From SVTX01 sp045659745 (GTDB lineage: Bacteria > Bacillota > Clostridia > Oscillospirales > CAG-272), in NCBI GenBank assembly GCA_045659745.1, contig JAZRCL010000095.1, positions 1 through 18,075 of the forward strand: a stretch of 18,075 nt of DNA, read 5' to 3'. The first letter of the stretch is position 1. The number at the start of each line of letters is the position of its first letter. The position numbers were made by a program, and so were the translations under genes. The notes below the pieces were generated by a model. The model was not told where the DNA came from and searched no databases. It saw only the letters and a list, made by a program, of their open reading frames with translations. Positions 1 to 7,504 of the stretch are shown here, piece by piece.

Positions 1-6
1 GATGTT

Positions 7-12
7 TGTCAA
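7..12 (-). promoter_or_regulatory. possible -35 box of a leftward promoter at the window edge
   Basis: On the minus strand positions 12-7 read TTGACA, a perfect -35 hexamer. The matching -10 would lie outside the window, so this only suggests that a gene to the left is transcribed leftward. Nothing coding is visible in 1-160. Confidence 0.3.
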
Positions 13-159
13 TATGTTTTTTGAAAAAACTTAATGCCATTTTATGAGCATAGTAAAAAGAGCCGACTCTCTTCGTGTATATGTATTTATCACATTATCA
101 CCGTTAAAATGCACAATTTTCGTTTGTGATAGTTCATTGTATTAACGAGTGAGTTATTA

Positions 160-350
160 CACAACACAACCCACCCATGAGGGTGGGTTTTTGTGTTGGC
201 GGAGGCAGAGGGTAAGCAGAAACACTATAACACAAAGGCTTGCCTTTGTGTTGAGGGTTCAGAATCATACGCAAAGCTCCGCTTTGCTGCCCCGCTTTTG
301 TAAGCAAAAGCGCCTCACCATCTCTGTTGGGCGTTTTTTGCGTATGCATA
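160..350. repeat. cluster of perfect hairpins (structured intergenic element or small RNA)
   Basis: Besides the hairpin at 168-189, three more perfect stems follow: 229-238/243-252 (10 bp, loop CTTG), 271-277/281-287 (7 bp), and 293-300/305-312 (8 bp, loop TAAG). A longer-range 10-bp stem pairs 266-275 (CATACGCAAA) with 337-346 and shares bases with the 271-287 hairpin, so the two are mutually exclusive. Open frames across it on both strands look accidental. Its compact structure between genes is typical of dispersed intergenic repeats or structured RNAs. Whether it is repeated elsewhere in the genome cannot be seen here. Confidence 0.4.
168..192 (+). terminator. hairpin with T-tract, probable rho-independent terminator
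   Basis: A 9-bp perfect stem (168-176 with 181-189) with an ATGA loop is followed by a run of five T (188-192). No gene ending just upstream is visible on the plus strand, so it may instead be part of the structured element that follows. Confidence 0.5.
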
Positions 351-368
351 GAAAAAATCAAGTTTGTG

Positions 369-397
369 TTGAAATTGATAGACACTTGTGTTATAAT
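369..397 (+). promoter_or_regulatory. sigma-A promoter of the two-component operon
   Basis: TTGAAA (369-374), a 17-bp spacer and TATAAT (392-397), with the extended -10 dinucleotide TG at 389-390. It lies 32 bp upstream of the response regulator ATG. Confidence 0.75.
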
Positions 398-429
398 AAA
401 GAAAAAAGCATGCCAGTGAGGTGTTTTGT

Positions 430-1134
430 ATGAATACTTCTAACATAAAAATACTCGTCGTTGACGACGAAGCGCAGATACGAAAGGTAATTCGTCTTTT
501 GCTCGAGAAAAAAGGTTATTCTATTATTGAGGCGGGCGACGGAGTAGCGGCTGTTGAAATAGCCGCCAAAGAAAAGATAGACCTTATTATTATGGATATA
601 ATGATGCCATCAATGTCAGGAATTGAGGCAACCGCAGAAATACGCAAAAGCTCGGTGACCCCGATACTTTTTCTTACCGCAAGATCGCTTGTCGGCGATA
701 AAATGTCGGCGTACGAGGCAGGCGGAGACGACTATCTTGTAAAGCCGTTTTCATCGTTTGAGCTTGTGATGAAGGTTGAGTCTCTCTTGCGCAGGTATAT
801 GATATACAAGGGCAAGGAGGCAGAGTCCACAAGTATTGATCTTGGTGGCGGAGTCAGCATAGATTACGAAAAAAGGCAGGTTTATAAAAATGGCGAGAGG
901 ATTGATCTTCGCGACAGAGAGCTTGACATTCTATTCTATCTTTACGAGCACAGAGGAGAGGTTCTTGACACCAAAAGCATATACGAGGCGGTATGGGGCG
1001 AGGCGGCGCTGCAGTCGGGCTCTAACAACGTAATGGTAAATATGCTTAATCTGCGAAAAAAGCTTGAGGACGACTCGTCCTCTCCAAAGGTTATAAAAAC
1101 AGTTTGGGGAAGGGGGTATATGATTGAAAAATAA
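430..1134 (+). CDS. OmpR/PhoB-family response regulator
   Basis: DNA-binding response regulator of a two-component system, 234 aa from the ATG at 430. An in-frame GTG at 421 would add three residues, but the GAGGTG site at 418-423 is well placed for the ATG. The receiver domain (about 1-118) has the acidic pair D12/D13, the phospho-acceptor D56 in a DLIIMD context, T83 and K105. The C-terminal winged helix (about 135-234) has the usual trans_reg_C pattern, ending in VKTVWGRGY-like residues (here IKTVWGRGYMIEK). The last codons overlap the kinase gene by 11 bp, so the two are almost certainly co-translated partners. Domain architecture resembles the VanR/PhoP type; the target genes cannot be told from sequence. 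Confidence 0.93.
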   Translation: MNTSNIKILVVDDEAQIRKVIRLLLEKKGYSIIEAGDGVAAVEIAAKEKIDLIIMDIMMPSMSGIEATAEIRKSSVTPILFLTARSLVGDKMSAYEAGGDDYLVKPFSSFELVMKVESLLRRYMIYKGKEAESTSIDLGGGVSIDYEKRQVYKNGERIDLRDRELDILFYLYEHRGEVLDTKSIYEAVWGEAALQSGSNNVMVNMLNLRKKLEDDSSSPKVIKTVWGRGYMIEK

Positions 1135-2638
1135 GAAGATTTTTTCGTCCTTGAAATTCAGGATGATGATAATAACTATCTTCAGCATTGTACTTGCCGT
1201 CACGGTATTCGTCGGATGCTATATTCTGGGAAACTTCCTTATCTGGAAGTATTATCTTGACGATAAAATGGTGGAGGATCGAGGCGACGACTATATAAAT
1301 CAGTTTCAGCAATACGTCACGGACAGTCAGCTTTTTACCACGGATATGGACAAGATTGCAGACTGGACGGGCAGCCCTTATATGGAGCTGATAATATATA
1401 AGGACAGTCAGCTTATATATTCGCCAAGTCGCTTTGAGGATGACAAGGAAGACTCTGAGATGCCTACCGAGTTGCCGACTGAGCTCCCAAGCGAGCCCGG
1501 AAGTGAGTCTGGAACCGAGCTTGGCACGGAGGTTGGAGAAAATCCAACTGAGATTGGCGGGGCTGAGGGCGGCGAGGAGATAAATACCGAGCCGCCGGAA
1601 TATGTGTACGGCGAGGGTCGTGACTTCAGAGATTATCTCAACGAGGACGCCAAGCTCGAGTATGAAAGATTGCTTGCCGACATTCTTGAAGGAAACAGAG
1701 AGCTTTCCCCCGTGGTTTTCAAGGACGGAACCCTGCTTGTCACGGTGGTCGATAACTCCCCCAATCTTCTTGCAAGCCTGGTCTTGGTAGGCAGCTTTGT
1801 TTTTGCATTTATCATTATGGCGGTCATTATGATGATTGCGTTCTCAAGCCTTACAAGACGTATTACGTCCCTTGCGGCAAACGTAAAGCAGGTTGAGCAC
1901 GGAGCGGTGGATATTCCTGTGTATTCAAAGGGAAATGACGAAATAGCAACGCTTGCGGCGGACATAAACAGCATGAGAATTTCTATAGTTTCCAACATGA
2001 GTAAGGAGCAGGAGGTCTGGGAGGCAAATGCGGGACTTATCACAGCCATGTCTCACGATATAAGAACTCCGCTTACCGTGACTATGGGATATCTTGATAT
2101 TCTCGATGCGCAGACGGATGATGAGACCTCAAAGGAATATATTGATATATGCAAGGAAAACACGGCGAAGCTCAAAAAGCTTTCAGACGATATGTTCCAG
2201 TATTTTCTTGTATTTGGCAAGAGGGAAATACAGCTTACGTTTGACTCGTACCCTGCGACGGACGTGATACACCATATGCTTGATGAGTATATAATTCTCT
2301 TGTCGGAAAACGGATATAATTTTGAGAACAGCCTTGACCTTGAGGGCGGCGAGATATGCGTTGATATGACTTATTTTGGCAGAGTTATAGACAACATTTT
2401 CTCAAATGTAAATAAATATGCCGACAAAGCATATCCAGTCAACGTGAGAACGTATTCTTGCGGCGGCGAGGTGTTTATCGAAGTATCAAACGGCATTTCG
2501 ACCAATATTGCGGAGAGCAGTGAGATAGGTATAAAGACTTGCCAGAAGATAATGGAGCAGATGGGCGGCAGATTTACCACTCAAAAGCAGAACGGAAGAT
2601 TTATTGCGAGAGTTTCTTTGCCAATTTCCAAAAAATAA
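1124..2638 (+). CDS. sensor histidine kinase with acidic extracytoplasmic linker
   Basis: Membrane sensor kinase, 504 aa from a TTG start at 1124 that overlaps the regulator gene; AGGGGG at 1111-1116 lies 7 nt upstream. Two membrane segments (about 13-36 and 215-241) frame an external region of about 180 residues, of which about 113-159 is low-complexity Glu/Pro/Thr/Gly. A HAMP-like segment (about 240-295) precedes the HisKA H-box, with H311 in MSHDIRTP. The N-box is around 421-433 (DNIFSNVNKYA). The ATP-binding part is short and degenerate: the DxGxG (G1) box is replaced by SNGIS, and the GLGL box is seen only as EIGIKT (467-472). Shortened ATP lids occur in some Firmicutes kinases, so activity is still likely but not certain. 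It presumably phosphorylates the adjacent regulator. Confidence 0.9.
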   Translation: MKNKKIFSSLKFRMMIITIFSIVLAVTVFVGCYILGNFLIWKYYLDDKMVEDRGDDYINQFQQYVTDSQLFTTDMDKIADWTGSPYMELIIYKDSQLIYSPSRFEDDKEDSEMPTELPTELPSEPGSESGTELGTEVGENPTEIGGAEGGEEINTEPPEYVYGEGRDFRDYLNEDAKLEYERLLADILEGNRELSPVVFKDGTLLVTVVDNSPNLLASLVLVGSFVFAFIIMAVIMMIAFSSLTRRITSLAANVKQVEHGAVDIPVYSKGNDEIATLAADINSMRISIVSNMSKEQEVWEANAGLITAMSHDIRTPLTVTMGYLDILDAQTDDETSKEYIDICKENTAKLKKLSDDMFQYFLVFGKREIQLTFDSYPATDVIHHMLDEYIILLSENGYNFENSLDLEGGEICVDMTYFGRVIDNIFSNVNKYADKAYPVNVRTYSCGGEVFIEVSNGISTNIAESSEIGIKTCQKIMEQMGGRFTTQKQNGRFIARVSLPISKK

Positions 2639-2644
2639 TGCAAT

Positions 2645-2675
2645 AAAAAAGGGAGTTGCCTTGGCAACTCCCTTT
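2645..2675. terminator. bidirectional terminator between kinase and pepF
   Basis: A 13-bp perfect stem (2648-2660 with 2663-2675) with a 2-nt centre is flanked by an A-run on the left and CTTT on the right. The T-tract is better on the minus strand, so it mainly ends pepF, but it also sits just after the kinase stop. Confidence 0.8.
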
Positions 2676-2680
2676 ATGCT

Positions 2681-4489
2681 TTAGTTGGATTTTTTCTTGT
2701 TGTAAATCTCTCTGAACTGCGCTATTGCGGAGGCGAAGTCGTCGATTGCGCTTGTGATGACCTCGGGCTTTGTCATGTCTATCTCGGCAACGAGGAGGCT
2801 GTCAAGAGGCGAGCGAGAGCCGCCGCACTTGAGGAAGTCAATATACTTATTGACGTAAGCCTCGCCCTCTGTCTCAATGCGCTTAACTATCGCAGACGCC
2901 GCGGAGATACAGGTCGCGTACTTGTAAACGTAGAAGCAGGTGTAGAAGTGAGGAATTCTCATCCACTCGTAAGCTATCTGCTTGTCACACTTGACGTCGC
3001 GGCCAAAGTATTTCTTTATGAGCTTGTAGTAATGCTTGTTAATAAGCTCTGCGGTGAGCGGGATACCCTTTTCGCAGAAGGCGTGCATGTCGCGCTCAAA
3101 CTCAGCAAACATAGTCTGGCGGTAGAGTGTGCCCTTGTAGGTTTCCATAAGCTCGTTGAGGATAAAGAGCTTTTCGTCATCGCTCTCGCACTCGCGGAGC
3201 TTGCGGTGACTCAGAAGCAGCTCGTTAACTGTGGACGCTACCTCAGCAACGAATATGGTATAGCCTGAGTTATGGGGCTCGTTGTAATGAGTTGAGAACC
3301 AGGAGTGCATAGAATGTCCCGCCTCGTGTGCGAGGGTGGAGACGTCGTCAAACGTATCGGTGTAGTTGAGCATTATATAAGGCTCAGACTGGGGAATACC
3401 TGCGGAGAACGCGCCGCCGCGCTTGCCGCGGGAGGGGTAAACGTCAACCCATCCCTTTTCGGTCAGACCCTCGCGGAGAGCGTTTGAATACTCCTCGCCG
3501 TAAATCTCGACCGTCTTGAGAACTTCCTCAACTGCCTGCTCATAGGTGTACTTGTTCTCAAGCTCGCCAACGAGGGGAGCGTAAACGTCATAGAGGTGGA
3601 GCTTGTCAACTCCGAGCACCTCGCGCTTTAATGCGTAGTAGTCGTAAATAACGGGAAGTCCGTTATGAACTGCGGAGATAAGGTTGTTGTATATTTCGGG
3701 TGTGACTTCGTCGCGGAAGGTGGACGCGGTGATGGAATCCTTATAGTTGCGGATCTTTGCCATGGTCGTGGATTCCTTGACTCTGCCGTTATAGAGAGTT
3801 GCAAACGTGTTACCGAACTGCTCGTATGTCTTATAAAGAGTTCTGAACGCTGCCTGACGGACGCGTCTGTCTGAGCTCATAAGGAAGGGAACGTAGTTTG
3901 TGTCGGTAAGCTCAACGGACTTTCCGTCCTCGCCCTTTATCTTGCCAAAACGAAGGTCGGCATTTGCGAATATGCTTCTTACCTCGCTGTGTGAGCCGAG
4001 GCAGTCCTCGATGCGGGATACAAGCTGCTCGGACTCGTCAGAGAGCGTGTGGGGCTTGTACTGCATATTCTTTTCTATCATGCGTCTGTAGGTTTCAAGC
4101 GCGGGATATTCCTCAAACCACTTGGATATAACCTCTGCGTCCATTTTGAGCATATAGGGGGATACGAACCAGGAAGCAGTTCCTGCCTCGATTGCAAGGC
4201 TTCTGCATCTTGCGGAGAGCGCCTGATAGTTGTTGTTGGACGTATCAACGGAGAAGTTAAGCATAGCATACTGCCACAGCTTTTCTATTACAGCCTCAAT
4301 ATCACCCATAGCCTTGAGAGTGTTATAGAGGTCCTCGGCGGACTTGCACATAGTCTTTTCGAATTTTTTGAACTCCTTTATGAGCTTTTCAGCCTTTGCA
4401 TAGTCCTCAAAAAATTCCTTTTCGCTCGCGTAAAGCACGCTGAGGTCCCATTTGTATTTCTGGTCAATGTCTTTTCTTTCTCTAATCAT
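2681..4489 (-). CDS. pepF: oligoendopeptidase F (M3 family metallopeptidase)
   Basis: Cytoplasmic zinc oligopeptidase that degrades short peptides, 602 aa, the normal length for M3B PepF. The zinc motif HEAGH is at 388-392, with the third ligand probably E416 in the following FVAEVAST segment. The region from 350 to 420 carries the family pattern around GGAFSAG, the strand before HEAGH, and the YTIFVAE stretch. The start is supported by AAGGAGG 5 nt upstream of the ATG. It has its own promoter (4525-4553) and terminator, and no signal peptide is seen. Neighbouring genes give no pathway context. Confidence 0.95.
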   Translation of the reverse strand: MIRERKDIDQKYKWDLSVLYASEKEFFEDYAKAEKLIKEFKKFEKTMCKSAEDLYNTLKAMGDIEAVIEKLWQYAMLNFSVDTSNNNYQALSARCRSLAIEAGTASWFVSPYMLKMDAEVISKWFEEYPALETYRRMIEKNMQYKPHTLSDESEQLVSRIEDCLGSHSEVRSIFANADLRFGKIKGEDGKSVELTDTNYVPFLMSSDRRVRQAAFRTLYKTYEQFGNTFATLYNGRVKESTTMAKIRNYKDSITASTFRDEVTPEIYNNLISAVHNGLPVIYDYYALKREVLGVDKLHLYDVYAPLVGELENKYTYEQAVEEVLKTVEIYGEEYSNALREGLTEKGWVDVYPSRGKRGGAFSAGIPQSEPYIMLNYTDTFDDVSTLAHEAGHSMHSWFSTHYNEPHNSGYTIFVAEVASTVNELLLSHRKLRECESDDEKLFILNELMETYKGTLYRQTMFAEFERDMHAFCEKGIPLTAELINKHYYKLIKKYFGRDVKCDKQIAYEWMRIPHFYTCFYVYKYATCISAASAIVKRIETEGEAYVNKYIDFLKCGGSRSPLDSLLVAEIDMTKPEVITSAIDDFASAIAQFREIYNKKKSN

Positions 4490-4524
4490 AGTTGCCTCCT
4501 TGGGATTTATAATACTATAGGTTT

Positions 4525-4553
4525 ATTATAATACCTTTTGGGTGTAAAGTCAA
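4525..4553 (-). promoter_or_regulatory. sigma-A promoter of pepF
   Basis: On the minus strand, TTGACT (4553-4548), a 17-bp spacer and TATAAT (4530-4525), about 36 bp before the pepF ATG. Confidence 0.8.
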
Positions 4554-4554
4554 T

Positions 4555-4588
4555 AGAAAAAAGGAAGTCTCCTGTGGGAGACTTCCTT
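4555..4588 (-). terminator. rho-independent terminator of gapA
   Basis: A 12-bp perfect stem (4561-4572 with 4577-4588, loop TGTG) is followed on the minus strand by a run of T (complement of 4555-4560). It ends gapA just before the pepF promoter. Confidence 0.85.
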
Positions 4589-4598
4589 AAAATTCAAA

Positions 4599-5618
4599 TT
4601 AGTTAAGCTCTGCGAAGTACTTGATTGTACGAACCATCTGGCTTGTGTAGGAGTTCTCGTTGTCGTACCAAGAAACAACCTGTACCTGATATGTGTCGTC
4701 GTCAATCTTAGCTACCATTGTCTGAGTAGCATCGAAGAGAGAACCGTAACGGATACCGATAACGTCGGAGGAAACGATCTCATCGGTGTTGTAGCCGAAG
4801 GAGTCGTTAGCAGCAGCCTTCATAGCAGCGTTGATGCCTTCCTTGGTTATATTCTGACCCTTAACAACTGCAACGAGGATTGTTGTAGAACCTGTGCAGG
4901 TAGGAACTCTCTGAGCAGAGCCGATGAGCTTGCCGTTGAGCTCGGGGATAACAAGACCGATTGCCTTTGCAGCGCCGGTGGAGTTAGGAACGATGTTCTG
5001 TGCGCCAGCTCTTGCTCTTCTGAGGTCGCCCTTTCTGTGAGGACCGTCAAGGATCATCTGGTCACCTGTGTAAGCGTGAACAGTTGTCATGATACCGCTC
5101 TGGATGGGAGCGTAGTCGTTGAGAGCCTTTGCCATAGGAGCGAGGCAGTTTGTTGTGCAGGATGCAGCGGAGATGATCTGGTCATCAGCTGTAAGAGTAT
5201 TTTCGTTAACAGAGTAAACCATTGTCTTGAGGTCGTTTCCAGCGGGAGCGGAGATAACAACCTTCTTTGCGCCTGCATCGATGTGTGCCTGGGACTTAGC
5301 CTTGGATGTGTAGAAGCCTGTGCACTCGAGAACTACGTCAACACCGAGCTCACCCCAAGGGCAGTTTACAGCGTCCTTTTCAGCGTAGATCTTGAGAACC
5401 TTGCCGTCAACAGTGATTGTGTTAGCCTCGTCATCAGACTCAACGGTGTGACCGTCGTAACGACCCTGAGCGGTGTCGTACTTGAGAAGGTGAGCGAGCA
5501 TGGAAGGCTTTGTAAGGTCGTTGATAGCTACGATCTCATAACCCTCTGCGCCGAACATCTGTCTGAATGCAAGACGTCCGATACGGCCGAAGCCGTTAAT
5601 AGCAACTTTTACTGACAT
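4599..5618 (-). CDS. gapA: glyceraldehyde-3-phosphate dehydrogenase, NAD-dependent type
   Basis: Glycolytic enzyme that oxidises glyceraldehyde-3-phosphate to 1,3-bisphosphoglycerate; 339 aa, the usual length. The Rossmann motif GFGRIGR is at 9-15, D34 after the second strand favours NAD, the catalytic C154 lies in SAASCTTNCLAP (149-160), and H181 is the catalytic base. The start follows GGAGG with an 8-nt gap. It stands alone rather than in a gap-pgk-tpi cluster, with its own terminator and a probable promoter at about 5699-5726. Strong preference for a small codon set suggests high expression. Confidence 0.97.
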   Translation of the reverse strand: MSVKVAINGFGRIGRLAFRQMFGAEGYEIVAINDLTKPSMLAHLLKYDTAQGRYDGHTVESDDEANTITVDGKVLKIYAEKDAVNCPWGELGVDVVLECTGFYTSKAKSQAHIDAGAKKVVISAPAGNDLKTMVYSVNENTLTADDQIISAASCTTNCLAPMAKALNDYAPIQSGIMTTVHAYTGDQMILDGPHRKGDLRRARAGAQNIVPNSTGAAKAIGLVIPELNGKLIGSAQRVPTCTGSTTILVAVVKGQNITKEGINAAMKAAANDSFGYNTDEIVSSDVIGIRYGSLFDATQTMVAKIDDDTYQVQVVSWYDNENSYTSQMVRTIKYFAELN

Positions 5619-5698
5619 ATTAATGTCCTCCGTTTTATGAATTTTATTTTTTTAACTACTATGGAGCGAGGGAACTATATGTAATCCCTACTGTTCCA

Positions 5699-5726
5699 AT
5701 TATATATTTTATATCATTTTTTCCAA
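5699..5726 (-). promoter_or_regulatory. probable gapA promoter
   Basis: On the minus strand, TATAAT (5704-5699) has TTGGAA (5726-5721) 16 bp upstream, a 4/6 match to the -35 consensus. Transcription would start near 5692, leaving a leader of about 70 nt that contains the imperfect dyad at 5670-5688. Confidence 0.5.
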
Positions 5727-5866
5727 ATATACAAGTCTTTTTATAAATTTTTTTCAAAAATCGTGACTTATGTGAATTGAGCCCTAAAATAAGGGTGCGT
5801 TTGTGTGCATTTTGACGATAGTATGTAGAGAAGAAAAATCAATTTTTTCAAATATTGCCGCACCGC

Positions 5867-5895
5867 TTGACAAAGTATTTTTTTTGTTTTATAAT
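5867..5895 (+). promoter_or_regulatory. perfect-consensus sigma-A promoter of proS
   Basis: TTGACA (5867-5872), a 17-bp spacer and TATAAT (5890-5895). The start site would be near 5902, so the leader is only about 35 nt; there is no room for a T-box. Confidence 0.85.
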
Positions 5896-5936
5896 AACTA
5901 TGTATTGATTTTTATAATTATATGGAGATTTTACAA

Positions 5937-7376
5937 ATGGCAAATCAGAAAATGGTCGAGCAGATAACGTCAATGGACGTTGACTTTGCTCAGTGGTACA
6001 CAGACGTAGTAAAAAAATCCGAGCTTGTTGATTACTCGGGTGTTAAGGGATGTATGATCATCCGTCCGTATGGCTACGCTATCTGGGAAAATATACAGAA
6101 GGAGCTTGACGCTCGCTTCAAGAAAACGGGACACGAGAACGTATATATGCCTATGTTCATTCCCGAAAGCCTCTTGCAGAAGGAGAAGGATCACGTTGCG
6201 GGATTTGCGCCCGAGTGCGCGATAGTCACAATCGGAGGACAGAATCATCTCTCCGAGCGTCTTATTGTGCGCCCCACATCCGAGACCTTGTTCTGCGAGC
6301 ATTTCAAGAATATTATTCAGTCTTACCGTGACCTCCCCAAGCTCTACAACCAGTGGGTAAACGTAGTTCGTTGGGAAAAGACCACCCGTCCTTTCCTCCG
6401 CACGAGCGAATTCTTGTGGCAGGAGGGTCACACTATGCACGAGACCGAGGCAGAGGCAAGAGAAGAGACTCAGAACATGCTCAAGGTTTACGAGGAGTTC
6501 TACCTCAACGTGCTTGCAATTCCCGCTATAACGGGTCAGAAGACCGAGAAAGAGAAGTTTGCGGGAGCAGAGGAGACTTATACCATCGAGCCTATGATGC
6601 ACAACGGCGTAGCTCTTCAGGGCGGCACGACTCACTATTTCGGCGACGGCTTTGCGCGTGCGTTCGACATTACCTTTACGGGCAGAGATAACAAGGTAAA
6701 CTATCCTCATCAGACCTCGTGGGGCGTTTCCACGAGAATGATAGGCGCCATAATCATGGCTCACGGCGACAACAACGGACTTATTCTTCCTCCGAAGGTA
6801 GCTCCTATTCAGGTAGTTATTATTCCTGTTGCTCAGCATAAGGAAGGCGTGCTTGAGAAGGCGGCAGAGGTCAAGGCAAGACTTGAGGCTGCAGGCTACA
6901 GAGTCAAGCTTGACGACAGCGATCAGAGCGCAGGCTGGAAATATAGCCAGTACGAGATGAAGGGTGTGCCCGTACGTCTTGAGATTGGTCCTCGTGACAT
7001 TGAGTCTAACAACTGCGTACTCGTATCCCGTGTATCTCGCGAAAAGAATTTCGTATCTCTTGACAACCTTGAGGACGAGGTTGCAAAGATGCTTCAGTTC
7101 GTACACGACGAGCTTGTAAACCGCGCAAGAGTAAATCTTGCAGAAAAGACCCACGAGGCGAGAACCTACGAGGAATTCCTTGATACAGCGGCAAATAAGC
7201 CCGGCTTTATCAAGGCTATGTGGTGCGGAGACTCGGCTTGCGAGGATAAGATAAAGGACGAGACGGGCGGCGTTAAGTCCAGATGTATTCCTTTTGTTGA
7301 GGATCATCTCTCCGACGTCTGTGTATGCTGCGGAAAGCCTGCTAAGCATATGGTCGTCTGGGGACGTCAATACTAA
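5937..7376 (+). CDS. proS: prolyl-tRNA synthetase, short archaeal/eukaryal type (ProS type 3)
   Basis: Charges tRNA-Pro with proline; class II aminoacyl-tRNA synthetase, 479 aa from the ATG at 5937. The ATG at 5922 would add five residues, but GGAG at 5924-5927 serves the later start. Conserved segments: RPTSE (112-116), motif 2 in RWEKTTRPFLRTSEFLWQEG (145-164), and motif 3 around GVSTRMIGAIIMAHGD (263-278). The bacterial editing insertion is absent. After the anticodon-binding domain, the C-terminal part holds the type-3 zinc-binding cysteines (WCGDSAC, then RC and CVCC) and ends in Tyr, as usual for the family. It is a single-gene unit with its own promoter. Confidence 0.96.
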   Translation: MANQKMVEQITSMDVDFAQWYTDVVKKSELVDYSGVKGCMIIRPYGYAIWENIQKELDARFKKTGHENVYMPMFIPESLLQKEKDHVAGFAPECAIVTIGGQNHLSERLIVRPTSETLFCEHFKNIIQSYRDLPKLYNQWVNVVRWEKTTRPFLRTSEFLWQEGHTMHETEAEAREETQNMLKVYEEFYLNVLAIPAITGQKTEKEKFAGAEETYTIEPMMHNGVALQGGTTHYFGDGFARAFDITFTGRDNKVNYPHQTSWGVSTRMIGAIIMAHGDNNGLILPPKVAPIQVVIIPVAQHKEGVLEKAAEVKARLEAAGYRVKLDDSDQSAGWKYSQYEMKGVPVRLEIGPRDIESNNCVLVSRVSREKNFVSLDNLEDEVAKMLQFVHDELVNRARVNLAEKTHEARTYEEFLDTAANKPGFIKAMWCGDSACEDKIKDETGGVKSRCIPFVEDHLSDVCVCCGKPAKHMVVWGRQY

Positions 7377-7388
7377 TAGATTGGTAAT

Positions 7389-7430
7389 GCGGGGGAAGAC
7401 AACTTTTTGAGAAAAGTTTTCTTCCCCCGC
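7389..7430. repeat. long imperfect hairpin downstream of proS
   Basis: An inverted repeat with arms 7389-7407 and 7412-7430, loop TGAG, 19 positions per arm with one mismatch (C7400/T7419). The outer 10 bp are G/C-rich (GCGGGGGAAG). It is not followed by a T-tract, so it is not a standard terminator; a dispersed intergenic hairpin element or an mRNA 3'-end stabiliser fits better. A second weak dyad, AAACTTT (7446-7452) with AAAGTTT (7468-7474), follows. Confidence 0.6.
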
Positions 7431-7504
7431 ACCCCCAACTTGCAAAAACTTTCCCGCGAATTTGTGTAAAGTTTAATAAATATTAAGAACGGAGGAGATA
7501 GCAG

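Noticed and set aside
134..433. Overlapping small frames on both strands across the hairpin cluster
   Set aside because: The sequence is dominated by perfect hairpins and the frames have no ribosome binding site; the plus-strand one runs through the operon promoter.
5902..5936. T-box or other riboswitch before proS
   Set aside because: A perfect-consensus promoter leaves a leader of only about 35 nt.
5970..7445. 491-codon minus-strand frame opposite proS
   Set aside because: Complete overlap with an unmistakable prolyl-tRNA synthetase; the translation shows no recognisable domain and results from biased codon use.
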